From assembly GCA_026075535.2 (NCBI GenBank), contig AP026541.1:11346001-11410000 (forward strand): a stretch of DNA of 64,000 nt. The letters are read 5' to 3'. Shown piece by piece: positions 11,801 to 24,547 of this stretch; the first letter of the stretch is position 1, and each line of letters opens with the position of its first letter. A program made the translations under genes and the position numbers. The DNA is from Tricholoma matsutake (lineage: Eukaryota > Basidiomycota > Agaricomycetes > Agaricales > Tricholomataceae). The notes below the pieces were generated by a model that searched no databases, had not been told where the DNA came from, and worked only from the letters and a program-made list of their open reading frames with translations.

Positions 11801-13625
11801 CTACACAGGTACCTGCTCCCACACCTGTCAACGAACCAGAGAGACACTCCACTCACACCTGAAAACCCTCACAGTATGTCAAAGACATCCAATCTGGGAA
11901 AGGGAGCACCCAGGGTTTGCAGAATCAGCCAGTCTTGCCCCAGGGGATGAGGATACCCAAAGCGACTATTGAGGAAGTCGCAGATGATGAGAATGCAAAC
12001 AATCAGGGGAGCTCATGGAGGAAATCCCCGGTGTAGCGATGGCAGCAAAGATGGCTGAGGCTCATGGGATGGAGCCAAGAAACCTTGTAGAGGCAAAGAG
12101 GAGTCCTGACTGGACCAGGTGGCAGGAAGCGATGGAGGTGGAATGCCAGGTACTGGAGAAATTCAGAACATGGCGCCTCGAAAAGCCCCCACCCAACACA
12201 AACATCATAGGTTGCCATTGGACATTCATTGTGAAGCGGGATGCTGCTGGCGCAATAGTGCACTACCACGCATGTCTCGTTGCCCAAGGATTTTCCCAGA
12301 TACCCAGAGTCGATGTCTTTGAGATGTATGCACCAGTGGTGAAAATGGCGTCCATGCGCATCCTATTTGTCATGGCTGCCCATCACAATTTTGAGATCCA
12401 CCAAGTCGATGTCAAAGGTGCCTACCTAAATGGTGAATTTGAAGAAGGGGAAATCATTTATATGCGCCTACCTCCTGGTATCAACCTCACAGATGATAAG
12501 ACCCTTGTCCTCCAATTACTCAAACCCATTTACGGGCTACGCCAGAGTGGCAGGCACTGGTACCATAAGTTCTCAAGTGTCTTGATGGGGCCACTGCAAA
12601 TGAAGAGATGCGAAGTTGACCAAGCGGTCTTCTACCATGTTGAGGGGGAGTCAGTGATGGCGTTGGCGTTGCATGTCGATGACTGTTTGGCTGTCACTTC
12701 ATCAGTGGAGCTAGAGGAGGAGATTAAAACAGAGCTCAGGAAAGCATTTGAAATTTCTGACCTTGGGGAGATTAACTGGATTCTAGGGATTGCTGTCAAA
12801 TGCGACCACACAACCAGGATGATCGGAGTCCTACATCAACTCAATGTTGAGTTGGTATGGCTTCGAGAATGTCAAACCCATCGCAATGCCCATGGACCCC
12901 AGCATGCATTTCTCTACCTCACAGAGCCCCAAGACGACACAAGAATTTGCCGAGATGAAAGACAAGCCATATCATGGAGCTGTAGGATCATTGATGTATG
13001 TGTCCCTTGGTAGAAGGCCAGACATCACCTATGCAGTCAGTGTCCTCTCGAAATTTGCTGATAACCCCAGGTTAGTGCACTGGAATGCCATGAAACATGT
13101 TTTTGCCTACCTCGCTGGCACAAAAGACCTTTGGTTGACATATGGGGATCCATCGGCTGAATTGGAGGCTATACTGATGTGGACGGCTCAATGCACAAGG
13201 ACAGGAAAACAATATCTGGATATGCTTTCTTACTTGATGGCGGGGCCGTTTCGTGGAGCTCAAAGAAACAAGAAATCATCGCGTTGTTGACGATGGAGGC
13301 AGAATACGTGGCAATGACACATGCTGCCAAGGAGGCGCTTTGGCTCTGATCTTTGATTGGGGAAATTTTTGGGAAATTTACTGGTCCAACTACACTTTAT
13401 GGAGATAATCAGGGTGCAATCGCACTCACTCACGATCACCAATACCATGCACGAATGAAACACATTGACATTCGTTTCCATTTCATATGCTGGATCGTCA
13501 CCGAGGGAAAACTTAAACTCATTTATCATCCCACAGAAGATATGATTGCCAACACCCTTACAAAAGCCCTCCCAAGCACGAAAGTCAAGCATTTTGCTTA
13601 CTCACTTGGATTACGCAAGGATTGA
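8890..13625 (+). pseudogene. Copia-1 gag-pol, broken
   Basis: ATG 8890 opens a 730-codon frame: a gag domain, a CCHC zinc knuckle (CWNCGGKSHKSDVC, near 9715-9760), a protease site and the GAG-pre-integrase region. The protease reads YGLGASHHM where an Asp-Ser-Gly is expected, so its catalytic Asp is lost. TGA codons at 11080, 11338, 11515 and 11860, all in the same frame, and 13347 stand where Arg is conserved (e.g. VSE*LNRT). Frameshifts occur near 12008, 12835 and 13168. Reverse transcriptase spans about 12180-12850 with HVDD at its catalytic site intact. RNase H lies at 13160-13560. True end is TGA 13623-13625. Confidence 0.9.
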
Positions 13626-13632
13626 GGGGGAG

Positions 13633-13913
13633 TGTTGGAGCACACAATCCATGGTATCATGTTCATATACTCATTTAGTTATTTATGGGACATTTCATCC
13701 CTATGATCTCTTTCTTTATTACTGTACCCGCTGCATGTTACACTTTAGCCACATCACTTATACCTCGTAGTCATGGATATCTCCCCTCAGACTTTGCCTC
13801 TGCCTCGAGTGGGCTGAGCTGAGGTGAGTATCCCTTTCTCTACATACTCATGAACATTATACTTACTCTATTACCCGTAGTTGTGTACTTTACAGGCTAT
13901 ACTCACTCTTTCA
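13633..13913 (+). repeat. 3' LTR of Copia-1, 281 bp
   Basis: Begins TGTTGGAG after the purine tract GGGGGAG and ends in CA at 13913. Intact, with no MITE insertions, so it gives the empty-site reference for both insertions in the 5' LTR. Confidence 0.9.
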
Positions 13914-14470
13914 TGTGACATGTTTGTACTTCGCTGGGGGGAAACTCATAACCAGGCAGTTCTTCTGAAGAACTTCAACTGGTCCTACATGCTAGTCAAC
14001 TTCATATTACTATCCATGCAGTGTTGGAATTTCCCATGATGTCCAGAGCCTGAAGCTACACCGATGATCTGAGCTGCAGAACTCAAAATTTTTGAAAAGA
14101 GCTTGTGCTAATGACAATTTGACTAAGCTTCAAGATCTAAGCCCATGATTCACTCTGAGCTCAGGGTTGCTATCACCCTTGGAATCAGTGCTTGCGGCAG
14201 CTTGCTCATGTGCACTTTCTATCTCACCTGCGAAAAGACAGGCAAGCTTCAGCTTCCCACCAATGTTGAAGAGTCTGAAGATGGCCATGGCCCATTTGAT
14301 GTGACGACACCAGATTTGCACCTCTTCAGTTGTTCACTTCGGACTCCAGGTGCTGTACTCCTTACTGTCTACATTTAGTTGCTCACTTCAGACTCCAGCT
14401 AGTTTGTTATCCTGAGTTTCCCTTCACAGTTGCTAGGTCAAACTGCAGTAAAGGCAACCTCAGACTTTAA
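13914..14470. other. Unassigned spacer between Copia-1 and the nested block
   Basis: About 560 bases with no convincing ORF. It includes two near-copies of a short motif (GTTCACTTCGGACTCCAG / GCTCACTTCAGACTCCAG near 14330 and 14380). Probably debris of an older repeat; I cannot assign it. Confidence 0.35.
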
Positions 14471-14502
14471 CACATCTCTTACCCTTGGGTGAATTTGCCT
14501 AC

Positions 14503-14843
14503 TGTTGAGAATTACACCATGATAGGGTGATGACCAATGCATATGATGTGGTGTGATGCATATGCTATTCTTAGCACACCCCTTTGATGCACTTAAACAA
14601 ACATTTTATCCCTTTGCTTCTTTATCTGACAGGACTCATATATATACAGGAGATAGTTGCTTGACCACCTCAGTCACTTATACAAGGACTGAGGTGAGCA
14701 TCAACTCTCGTACTTTTTCATATGGTTTGCTTACTGTACTTGTAGTGTATTCTCATATATTCTAGGTACAGTACACATCGAATATAGTCACTTATACAAG
14801 GACTGAGTGTATTCTCATATATTCTAGGAATCAATTTTCTACA
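14503..14843 (+). repeat. 5' LTR of Copia-2, 341 bp
   Basis: TG...CA ends, internal TATATATACAGG near 14640 as a possible promoter, and short internal duplications (CACTTATACAAGGACTGAG and TATTCTCATATATTCTAGG each occur twice). Followed by GGTTATGGGCC, the same primer-binding motif as Copia-1. Confidence 0.9.
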
Positions 14844-17800
14844 GGTTATGGGCCATTTTTGTCGATGAATTGACAGTAGAAATTTCCTAGCCACTTGACT
14901 TTTCTTCATGATGTCATTTTTGATCGATTGATCACCTTTGTACCTCAGACCCTATATGGTCATGTAGACCTCCTTTGTTGCCTGGTGCACCCCTCCACAT
15001 CTCTCCTCTGCTATATCCAAACCTCATTTGATCATGGCTGCTGACTCTGAACCCACTACTGTCTCTGTTTCACCCATCAAACTATCGGTACAATACTCTG
15101 GGGAGAAACTCGACAAATTCAAGTCCAACTACAAAGAATGGTGTGAAGATGTCACCATTGCTCTATCACTCAACAGTTTGTATGAGTATGCCACTGGGGA
15201 CATTGAAGCCCCACCTACATACTACAGAACCTCGAGCACTTTCCAACTGGAAAGCCAACTCATGCTTGGCATATGCATTCCTTGCGTCAAGCATGTCTTC
15301 CTCTGAATGCCCTTTCATGGATATGACAAAGGGTCCTGACATCAACTGGATGACTCTTTGGGACTGTCACCAGAAGGAGGGCCCAGTTCATCAGGTCCAG
15401 CTGCTCCAACAGGCTCTCTCCATACAATGTTCAAAGGAAATTCCACTCCCGGAGACTGCTGACAAGATTTGCACGCTGATTGAGCACGCATTCGCCATGG
15501 GGGACATAAAAGCCGATCTCCTCTGTTGCATAGCACTCCTTAACTCCCTTAGCGAACATTTTCCTCATGCACGCTCCATCATTTCCCATGATATTACTGC
15601 CTCAACTGACTCCACACCTTATACCTCCAAAGACATTCACCATTTCCTGGAAAACGAACAATCCCTACTTGAGAATGACCAGTGTAACACATCTCGATTG
15701 ACCATTGCCCTCGCCGCCCATGTCAAACCAACAAAATCATCTAACATGCCCATTTGCAGAAATCCGATTTGCAAAAAATCCAGTCATACCACTGATTTTT
15801 GTATCAAACTGGGAGGGGGTATGGCTGGGAAAACAATTGATGAGTCCAAAGCTGCCCAGAAAATTATGCTCGAGAAGAAGAGGCAAGGTACTGATTCTCC
15901 CAAGGTTCCAGTAACTGTGAAAGATGTCAATGGATGCGCATTCACTGTAATGATTGACTCCGCCCAGGTGCCGTCACCTTCTTCCACCCCAGAATTTGCT
16001 GGATTAGCCACTGATCCTCTCCCCACGGCTACGATTGATGAAGTTGAATATGAAGGCTGGTTAGTAATTGAGGAGGAGCCTGTCACTTCGGTCAACTGGG
16101 ATGAGCATCACACTATAGCCATCGATGGCGCATTCACCATCGAACCTCTGAACCAAACAAACCACAGCCAAATATCCCTCATGGATTTTCCCTTCATTGT
16201 TGACACAGGCACCATGGTTCACATATCACCTGAACATTCCGACTTCCTCTACCTCTGTCCCATTCAATCCTGCTCCGTAAAAGGCATAGGGGGATCTTCC
16301 ATCACTGCTATAGGTGTTGGCAACATCAAATTAAGGGTGGCACAGGGCACATCAATCACCTTATGTAATGCCCTTTACATTCCAAATGTGACGGTTTGCC
16401 TCATTTCTGTCGGGTCCCTTGCTGAAGACTCAAATACCATAGTTCATTTTGACTCCTCTTCCTGCTGGATAACCAATAAATCCACTGGCACCCTCATTGC
16501 CCAGGGCCCTCGACTCTCCACCAAGAAACTCTATGCACTCACCTTACACTCTGCCACCACTGACCATGCTTTCACTGTCCATGGTTTGCTGAACCTCAAA
16601 ACCTGGCATCATTGCCTTGGTCATGCCAACTACCAGTCCCTATGGGACATGGCCAAGAAGGGTACACTAACAGGTGCACCGATCTCTTCTGTTTTGAGAC
16701 CACCAAAATGTGATGCATGCATCCTTGGCAAACAGACGAAGACTCCGATCCCCAAGAAGTACAAAGAGGGGGAGGGGCATAGAGTGACAAGGAAGCTAGA
16801 GAAGGTGTGCATCAATTTGTCAGGTCCGCATGCTGTCAAGTCCCATATTGGGAATGAGTATGTTATGGACATAGTGGACGATTGTACTTCATTCCCCTGG
16901 TCTATACCACTTAAAAATAAAGATGACACATTTCTGGAACTCAAAGCCTGGGAGTTGGCATGCAAATCCAAAACTGGTCTGAAAGTCGAAATCTACATCA
17001 TGGACGATGGTGAACTGAAGTCCAATGAAATGGAAGCTTGGCTCAAATCCTGGGGGATAACTCAATGTTTCATGGCACCACATACATCTGCTCATATTGG
17101 GTGAGTTGAATGAATGCATCAGACACTCATGGCAAAAGCACATACTATGCAACTTTACACAAATTTGCCAACATACTTGTGGGATGAGTTTTACTTGACG
17201 GCCATTCATGTACATGCCAAAACTACTACACGTTCACTCAAAGGGGTTACACCTTGGGAACTTTGGCACAAACATAAACCCAACTACTCATACATGCATG
17301 AAATTGGTTGCTGCGCATTTGTTCTAATCCCTAACAAACACAACCCCAAAATATTTGAATGGGCAATTGAATGTGTCCTTATTGCCAAAATCAAAAGCCT
17401 ACAGATGTTACCACCGTACTACCCAAAAAGTGTACAGCTCATATCATGTCTGCTTCATTGAGAGTCATGAAGGACACACCACACCAGCCCTAGATATGCA
17501 ACCAAACCACACTGATCCCAATCCTGCCACCCCAATGCCTATCCTTCCACACGATGATGATGAACCTCTCATGCCTCCCACACTTCCCAATCTGGACATT
17601 ATCACACAACCAGCGCCAAGACCCCTATGCTGTTCCTCTCGGGTACCTATACCAACAGAACGGAACCCAACTGGTGGACCCTCCATTACATGTACTGAGA
17701 CAGCCATCCAAGAATCCAAGGAGAGTGCAGCCCGTGTCAAAGAGATACATCAAGAATGTCGGGCCACCAAACATGCTGGATCCCAAGATGATCGCCTGAA

Positions 17801-18322
17801 CATCTCTGCTGATGGGAATGACATCATTGATGATCTTCGACTCGTGTTTGAGAACCTTGATCTTGGCGATCAGGCACACGATCTCCTGGCTATGATCTCA
17901 GAGATGACTGATTTTGATCCAGAATCACTTCAATTCGAGGATGAGCCACAGACTTGGGATGAAGCAAAGAATTCAGCAGACGCAGCACACTGGGAGGCAG
18001 GGTATAAGGATGAGTTAAAATCTTTGAAGGACATGGGGGTATATACACTCATTCCCCAATCTGAAGTTCCACAAGGAACACGTATCCAAAAGGGGAAACC
18101 GGTATTCCACATCAAATGGGATGAAATGGGACAGGCAGTCAGATGGAAGGTACACCTTGTTTTTAAAGGTTTTGAGCAGATCTATGGTAAGGATTACACC
18201 AAAACAACCTCACCTACTGCACGCATGGAATCCTGGAGAATTCTTCTCCACATTGTGGCCTCCTTAGGTTGGGACACCCAACAGATCGATGTGAAGATGG
18301 CATTCCTCTATGGCCTCTTACC

Positions 18323-18722
18323 TATTAGGAAACCACCCCATTACCTAATAAAATTTCATTTTATTTATTATGTCGAATTATGCTACATGACACCAAATAA
18401 CACTACACTTTGATAGCATGAGAATTTTATTTCGCACACATCAATATGTACACACATGTACGAATGCGTCAGTAACAACAATGTACAATATATGTAACAT
18501 AGTATATAAACCCTAAATACACGCCTAGGGGACCCCAGTTGTGTTCTCTTAGGTATTCCACCTACATTTTTGGTGTGAAAGGCCTATCTCAACAAACTCA
18601 CCTATTAATAACCCCTCGCATCAAAACCATCAATTCCCCCATCATGAGCACGGATCCTGCCCCCTTCTTGTAGAGAGAACCCACACGGTCTTAGCTAGCA
18701 GATAGTGGGTGTCACCCTAACA
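18323..18722 (+). repeat. 5' LTR of Gypsy-A
   Basis: 400 bp. Contains GTATATAAACCC near 18502 as a likely TATA region, ends CCTAACA. The first dinucleotide is TA instead of TG, a G-to-A change relative to the 3' copy. Confidence 0.9.
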
Positions 18723-19201
18723 GAAGAACACAACTTCCCATATCAGTGCGCCTTCTCTTACTTGTGCATACGTCATTGTTTCACCGCGCCACATCCAATT
18801 ACTTACCCTTTTGGCACAAGCCGGAAGTACTTGTATATACGTAATCTACCTTTTCTTTCATAAGCCGACGCCAGGCCTCGCCTTACATTGCAACTGCCAG
18901 TGATCGAGAGGCAGCCCTCGTCATTAGGACAGCTGCAACCAGACAACTGATTGGATCTGGTTTAGTTACGATTTACATTACTCTATTCAGACGACTATTT
19001 TAGTTACAAGCTGAATTCTCCGAGATCAGGCACTGTTGGAAGGGTTATTGATCTGAAGTGTCAAAATAGGCGCCCAACGAACGATGAACGATTGACGAAT
19101 GATTGACGAACTATATCACATGACCCATAAACATTTGGAGAGGTCTCGAAGAAAAAATTTTGAATTTGTTGAAGAAGTGATTCATCACAGATTCTACAAT
19201 T
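18723..19201 (+). other. 5' leader of Gypsy-A
   Basis: Untranslated region between LTR and gag ATG (19202). A primer-binding site must lie directly after 18722 but I could not match it to a tRNA by eye. No ORF of note. Confidence 0.5.
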
Positions 19202-20290
19202 ATGTCCGAACCTTCAACTTCTAATCCCGGTCCTAATCCTGTTCCCATACCAGCACTAGAGGCAAAAATTGATGTGCTCACAGCACAAATGTCACAATTA
19301 GTGTCAGTATTGGCAGCATCACAGCCCAGACAAGCGGAAGTACAGCCAGAGACGATAGGAGAAAGAGATGATGAGATGGAGGAGATGGTGGAGTGGATAT
19401 CGCAGGAGGATGAGACAGTGGAGAAATCCAGAAATTGAAAAGCGCGCTTACCTAAGTACGTGCCCCCACAAATCTTTGATGGTACCATGGAGAATACAAA
19501 ATCCTTCATCAGCTCTATAGTATTGTACATCCATGGGAGGAAGCCCGAGTTTTGTACAGCTGAGTCTAGGATTATGTTTGCTCTCTCATACATTCAGGGG
19601 AGGAAAGCACAGTTCTGGAGAAACGAGGCTATAAATCAAATTGCCGCAGGAAATAAACCTTTTGCAACCTTCAAGGAATTTCTGGAGAGATTGGAGGCAC
19701 AGTTTGGAGACCCTAATCCAAAGGCGACAGCCAATGCTAAGTTAAAAACCATGCGCCAAGGTTCCTTAACGGCGGATGAATTTATTTTGCAGTTCAAAGC
19801 AGAAGCTTCGCAAATGGACATGGGAGAAGCCGCGTTGGTAGAGTTTTTGAAAGCAGGATTAAATCCCTCCTTATTCAAGTCTATCTACCGACTACCTTCT
19901 ATGCCAGAGAAGTTGGACGAGTGGTATAATTGGGCAATGCACCTTGACCGGCAATATCGGCAGGAACAGGCAGAGTCAAAGTTGATGTATGGAAGTAGTA
20001 AATTTGGAAAGTCATCTGGAGGAAAGTCCGAGAAAGGAAAGGTGCAAGCTCCAAGGGCACAGCCACCGGCCATGGCAGTGACACCTATAGTTATGGAGTC
20101 AGCAGCACCAGCAGAGGCAATGGAGGTTGATCAAGCAGGGAGACAAGCCCCACTTAAATGTTTTAACTGTGGGCAGTTAGGACACATTTCTAGGAATTGT
20201 AGGCAGAAAAGAAAGATAAGGGAAGCTACAATCGAGGAAGTAAAGCCGGAGGAAGGCAGGCAGAAGAATTTTGTGGAAGAGTCCCAGTGA
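19202..20290 (+). pseudogene. Gypsy-A gag
   Basis: ATG 19202. An N-terminal coiled segment (EAKIDVLTAQMSQLVSVLAA) is followed by TGA 19436-19438, then the retrotransposon gag core in the same frame and a CCHC knuckle CFNCGQLGHISRNC near 20160-20200. Ends TGA 20288-20290. The first TGA lies where a CGA reading would restore the frame. Confidence 0.88.
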
Positions 20291-23200
20291 AGGTTTCCCC
20301 ATTGGTGACCCAGAATTGTTACAATGTATTAGTATCTGAGGAAACCCAGAGCAAATCAGAAAAGGAAATCAAGGAGGAGTATAACCATTCTGAATCACGT
20401 GACAAAAAGGAGTACAACTGTTGTCAATCACGTGACAATTTTCACGCATCATTTCCGAAAACCCCTAAATTCTTTATTCGCTCTGCGTGAGTAGAACCCA
20501 AAATCACCTTGACTGTGGGATTGAAGACAGTGGACACGCATGCAGCTATTGATGTAGAAGTGTTGCTTGATAGTGGTGCTACAGGATTATTTATTAATCG
20601 ATCCTTAATTACCGGAAATGGTATTAACACACGCAAGCTGGCGCAACCTATAATGGTGTACAATATTGACGGAACAGTCAATCGTGGAGGAACTATCAAG
20701 GAGGAGGTGACTATGGTACTAAAGTATCAGGAGCATCAGGAGCGAGCCATATTCAAAGTGTGCAATCTTGGGAAAACCAATCTAATAATAGGATGTCCAT
20801 GGTTACGGAAGCATAATCCTGAAATTGATTGGAAAACTGGGAAAGTACAAATGACTCATTGTCCTAAGGAATGTAATGTGTATGGGAGGAAGATGAAGAA
20901 GGAAAAAAGGAAAAAGAAAGAGAAAGAATGTCCGAGAAAGTATTCTGTTACGATGGAGGAAGTGGAGGATGAGGAAATGCCAAATGGGGAAGTTCCGATC
21001 ATGATCGAGAAAGAAGAGCAGAAACAAACCTTTAGAACAATTCATGGAGGACAGTCATGGGACAAGAATATCGTGAAGGTGGAGAACCCAGTGGAGGAAT
21101 GGGTGCCAAAAGTGTATCATGAACATCTGTCAGTGTTCCAGAAGAAGGAGTCTGAGTGAATGCCAGTGCGGAAGCCATGGGATCATGCAATTGAGATGAA
21201 GCCAGGGTTTGTGCCGAAGAAGTCGAAGGTATATCCGTTATCTCCGATGGAACAAGAAGAAGTGGATGCATTCCTGAAGGAGCAATTGCGCAAAGGATAC
21301 ATACAACCTTCAAAATCACCGCAGACGTCACCAATATTCTTCGTGCCAAAGAAAGACCAAAGGAAGAGGATGTGTACCAATTATAGGTATTTGAATGAGT
21401 GGACAGTGAAGAATGCATACCCCCTGCCATTGATCTCAGAAATAATTGACAAGGTGGGAAAAGCCAAGGTCTTTACAAAATTGGATTTATGATGGGGATA
21501 CCACAATGTATGAATAAAAAAAGGAGATGAGTGGAAGGCAGCATTTGCCACGCGTCGAGGATCCTTCGAGCTGCTTGTCATGTTTTTTGGGATGACTAAT
21601 AGTCCCCCGACCTTTCAAAATATGATGAACGACATTTTCAAGGACATAATAGACAAAGGCGTGGTAATAATATTTATTGACGACATTCTGATATTCATGG
21701 AGGATGAAGAAAATCATGAGGCGATAGTGCAGGAGGTGTTATGGAGGTTGGCAGAGAATGATCTATTTTTGAAACCAGAGAAGTGTGTGTTTGGGGCAAG
21801 CGAGATTGAGTTCCTAGGATTATTGATTGGCCCTGATGGGATCAAAATGGATCTGATCAAGGTACAGGTGATCACAGATTGGCCTGCACCCACCTGTGTC
21901 AAGGAGGTTCAAGCCTTCTTGGGACTCACAAATTATTATCATCGCTTTGTGCACAATTTTTCCAAAATTGCTGCACCCTTACATAACCTTATGCGAAAGG
22001 GAGTAGTGTGGAGGTGGGGAGAGCAGCAGCAGACAGCGTTTGAGGAGTTGAAGAGGAAGTTTGTGGAGGGACCAATATTAGCCCCAGTAGATTTCACACA
22101 CCCTTTGCGAGTGGAATCCGATGCATCTGATTTTGCTACTGGAGCAGTATTATCAATGCTGTGCAAAGATGACAAATGGCATCCTTGTGCATACTTGTCA
22201 AAAGGGTTGAATGATGTGGAGAGGAATTATGATGTGCATGACAAAGAGATGTTGGGGATAATATGAGCATTGGGGGCGTGGAGGCATTATTTGGAGGGAT
22301 GTATGCATGAGATTGAGATCTGGACAGATCATCAAAATCTGCAATACTTCATGTCCGCTAAAAAGCTTAATCGCCAGCAAGCACGTTGGGCACTATTCCT
22401 ATCGCATTTCAACTTTCACTTGGTCCACAAAGCAGGAAGCTTAATGAGGAAAGCAGATGCATTATCCAGACATATTGATCATAAAAGGGGGGTGGAGGAG
22501 GACAATAAAAATGTTACCTTACTCAAACCCAAATACTTTCGCATTTGCGCTATGCATCAAGGGCATCTATTAATAGATAGCTCGGAAACGGAAATGTTGT
22601 CTAAAATTAGACAATGTTTGGAAATGGACGATGAAGTAGTGGAAGCCGTGAAAGCTCTGAAGGGAGAGAAGAAAGGTAATATCAAAGGAGATGAATGGGC
22701 TGAGGAACAAGGGTTGGTGTTGTTTCAAGGAAAAGTGTATGTACCAAAGGATCAGGATTTGCAAAGGGAGATCATCTGGTTACATCACAATACGCCGATT
22801 GCCGGACACCCAGGAAGATGGAAGACATTGGAATTAGTAATGAGAAATTATTGGTGGCCCAGAATTTCAAAGTATGTGTTGGGGTATGTGGATGGATGTG
22901 ATACGTGCATGAGGGGGAAGAAATTTCCAGAGAAACCTGCAGGAAAATTAATGCCAAACCCTATACCTAACATGCCGTGGCGAGATATATCTGTGGATTT
23001 TATTACCAGATTACCTGAGGCTCAAGGGTATGATGCAATATTCGTAGTATGCGACCGCTTTACAAAGGAGGTCCATATTATTCCTACTACTACAGAAACC
23101 TCATCATTGGGCTTGGCGTGCCTCTATCTAAATCAGGTATGGCGGTTACATGGGTTACCCAATACCATTATCTCCAATCGCGGACCACAATTTGCTTCCG

Positions 23201-24137
23201 CATTTATGCGAGAACTAAACAACATATTGGGAATTCAAACTAAATTATCTATGGCATATCACCCGCAGACTGATGGGCAGACAGAGAGAATGAATCAGGA
23301 GTTGGAGCAGTACCTACATATGTTTGTCAACTACCGACAAACCGACTGGCCCGAATGGTTGGCAATTGCTGAATTTTCCCACAATAACAAATTCCATTCG
23401 GCTACTCATATGTCACCCTTTTTTGCGAATTATGGATATCATCCTCGCATGGGAGTAGAACCCAGAAGGGAAGTCAAAGTACAGTCGGTAGAAGACTTTG
23501 TATCTAAGATGCAAAAGGTACACGAGGAAGCAGAGGTGGCATTGAAGAAAGCATGTGATGACATGATGTGACACGTGGATTGTACTCGAGCACGCGCTCC
23601 AGAGTACAAAGTTGTGACTTGGTATGGCTAAGTACCAAGGACCTGAATATTCCACGACCTTCAAGGAAACTTATGGAGAAACAAGTTGGCCCATATGCAA
23701 TCTCTAAAGTAATCTTGCCTAATGCAGTAGTGCTAAAATTACCCCGATCATTCAAGATTGATCCCAAGATTAATGTATCCTGCCTATGCCCTTACTGCCC
23801 GCCCACTATTCCTGGCCAACAAACTACTCTGCAACCTCTGATAATAGTAGAAGGTGCTCCAGAATACATAGTTGAAGAAATTCTAGACTCATGTCTTCGA
23901 CGGAACAAATTGGAGTTTTTAATAAAGTGGAAAAACTATACTGACGAAAATAATTCATGGGAACCCGAAGAGAATTGTAAGCAAGCGCATAACGTGATCG
24001 CCCAATTCTTTAAACGTAATCCGAATGCTCCGCATCGCATTGCGAGAATGGTGTATGAGGGGATGAAATTCTGGCCTTACCAAAATTTCACAGAGGGGAC
24101 AGACGTAATATTTTCTCGCCTGGAAGTCGAGGCATAA
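20287..24137 (+). pseudogene. Gypsy-A pol with C-terminal chromodomain
   Basis: Different frame from gag. Protease LLDSGATGLFIN, RT with FIDDILIF, RNase H (VESDASDFATGAVLS), HHCC integrase zinc finger (HHNTPIAGHPGRWK to CDTCMRGK), integrase core SVDFI ... YHPQTDGQTERMNQELEQY. A chromodomain (EYIVEEILDS to NSWEPEEN) follows near 23860-23990. TGA at 20488, 21157, 21490, 21511, 22264 and 23569 replace expected Arg. One shift near 23605. The second catalytic Asp of the integrase is Asn (ISNRGPQF). The chromodomain frame ends TAA 24135-24137. Confidence 0.92.
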
Positions 24138-24148
24138 AAGGGGGGTAA

Positions 24149-24547
24149 TGTTAGGAAACCACCCCATTACCTAATAAAATTTCATTTTATTTATTATGTC
24201 GAATTATGCTACATGACGCCAAATGACGCTACACTTTGATAGTGTGAGAATTTTATTTCGCATGCATCAATATGTATGTGCATGTACGAACGCATCAGTA
24301 ACAACAATGTACAATATATGTAACATAGTATATAAACCCTAAATACATGCCTAGGGGACCCCAGTTGTGTTCTCTTAGGCATTCCAGCTACATTTTCGGT
24401 GTGAAAGGCCTATCCCAACAAACTCACCTATTAATAACCCCTCACATCAAAACCATCAATTCCCCATCATGAGCGTGGATCCTGCCCCCTTCTTGTAGAG
24501 AGAACCTGCATGGTCTTAGCTAGCAGATAGTGGGTGTCGCCCTAACA
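24149..24547 (+). repeat. 3' LTR of Gypsy-A
   Basis: 399 bp, TGTTAGGAAACC...CCTAACA, preceded by the purine tract AAAAGGGGGGT. Differences from the 5' LTR are mostly C/T and G/A. Confidence 0.92.

Larger units (their letters stand above)
6491..13913 (+). mobile_element. Ty1/copia LTR retrotransposon, decayed (Copia-1)
   Basis: The 3' LTR (13633-13913) and the interrupted 5' LTR (6491-8782) both start TGTTGGAGCACACAATCCAT and end in CA. Gag-pol order is gag, protease, integrase, reverse transcriptase, RNase H, which is the copia order. A primer-binding site follows the 5' LTR and a purine-rich tract precedes the 3' LTR. The flanking 5-mers are CGCGA on the left and TGTGA on the right, consistent with one target-site duplication in which both CpGs have turned to TpG on one side. 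The coding region has at least five in-frame TGA and three frameshifts, so it is not autonomous. Confidence 0.92.
18323..24547 (+). mobile_element. Ty3/gypsy chromovirus (Gypsy-A), inserted in Copia-2
   Basis: LTRs 18323-18722 (400 bp) and 24149-24547 (399 bp), form TGTTAGG...CCTAACA; the 5' copy starts TATTAGG. Exact TSD TTACC at 18318-18322 and 24548-24552. Gag, then protease-RT-RNase H-integrase-chromodomain order. At least seven in-frame TGA, so inactive. Confidence 0.96.

Noticed and set aside
20390..20445. Two AATCACGTGAC motifs as regulatory sites
   Set aside because: They lie within the gag-pol junction of a dead gypsy element; a simple internal duplication explains them.
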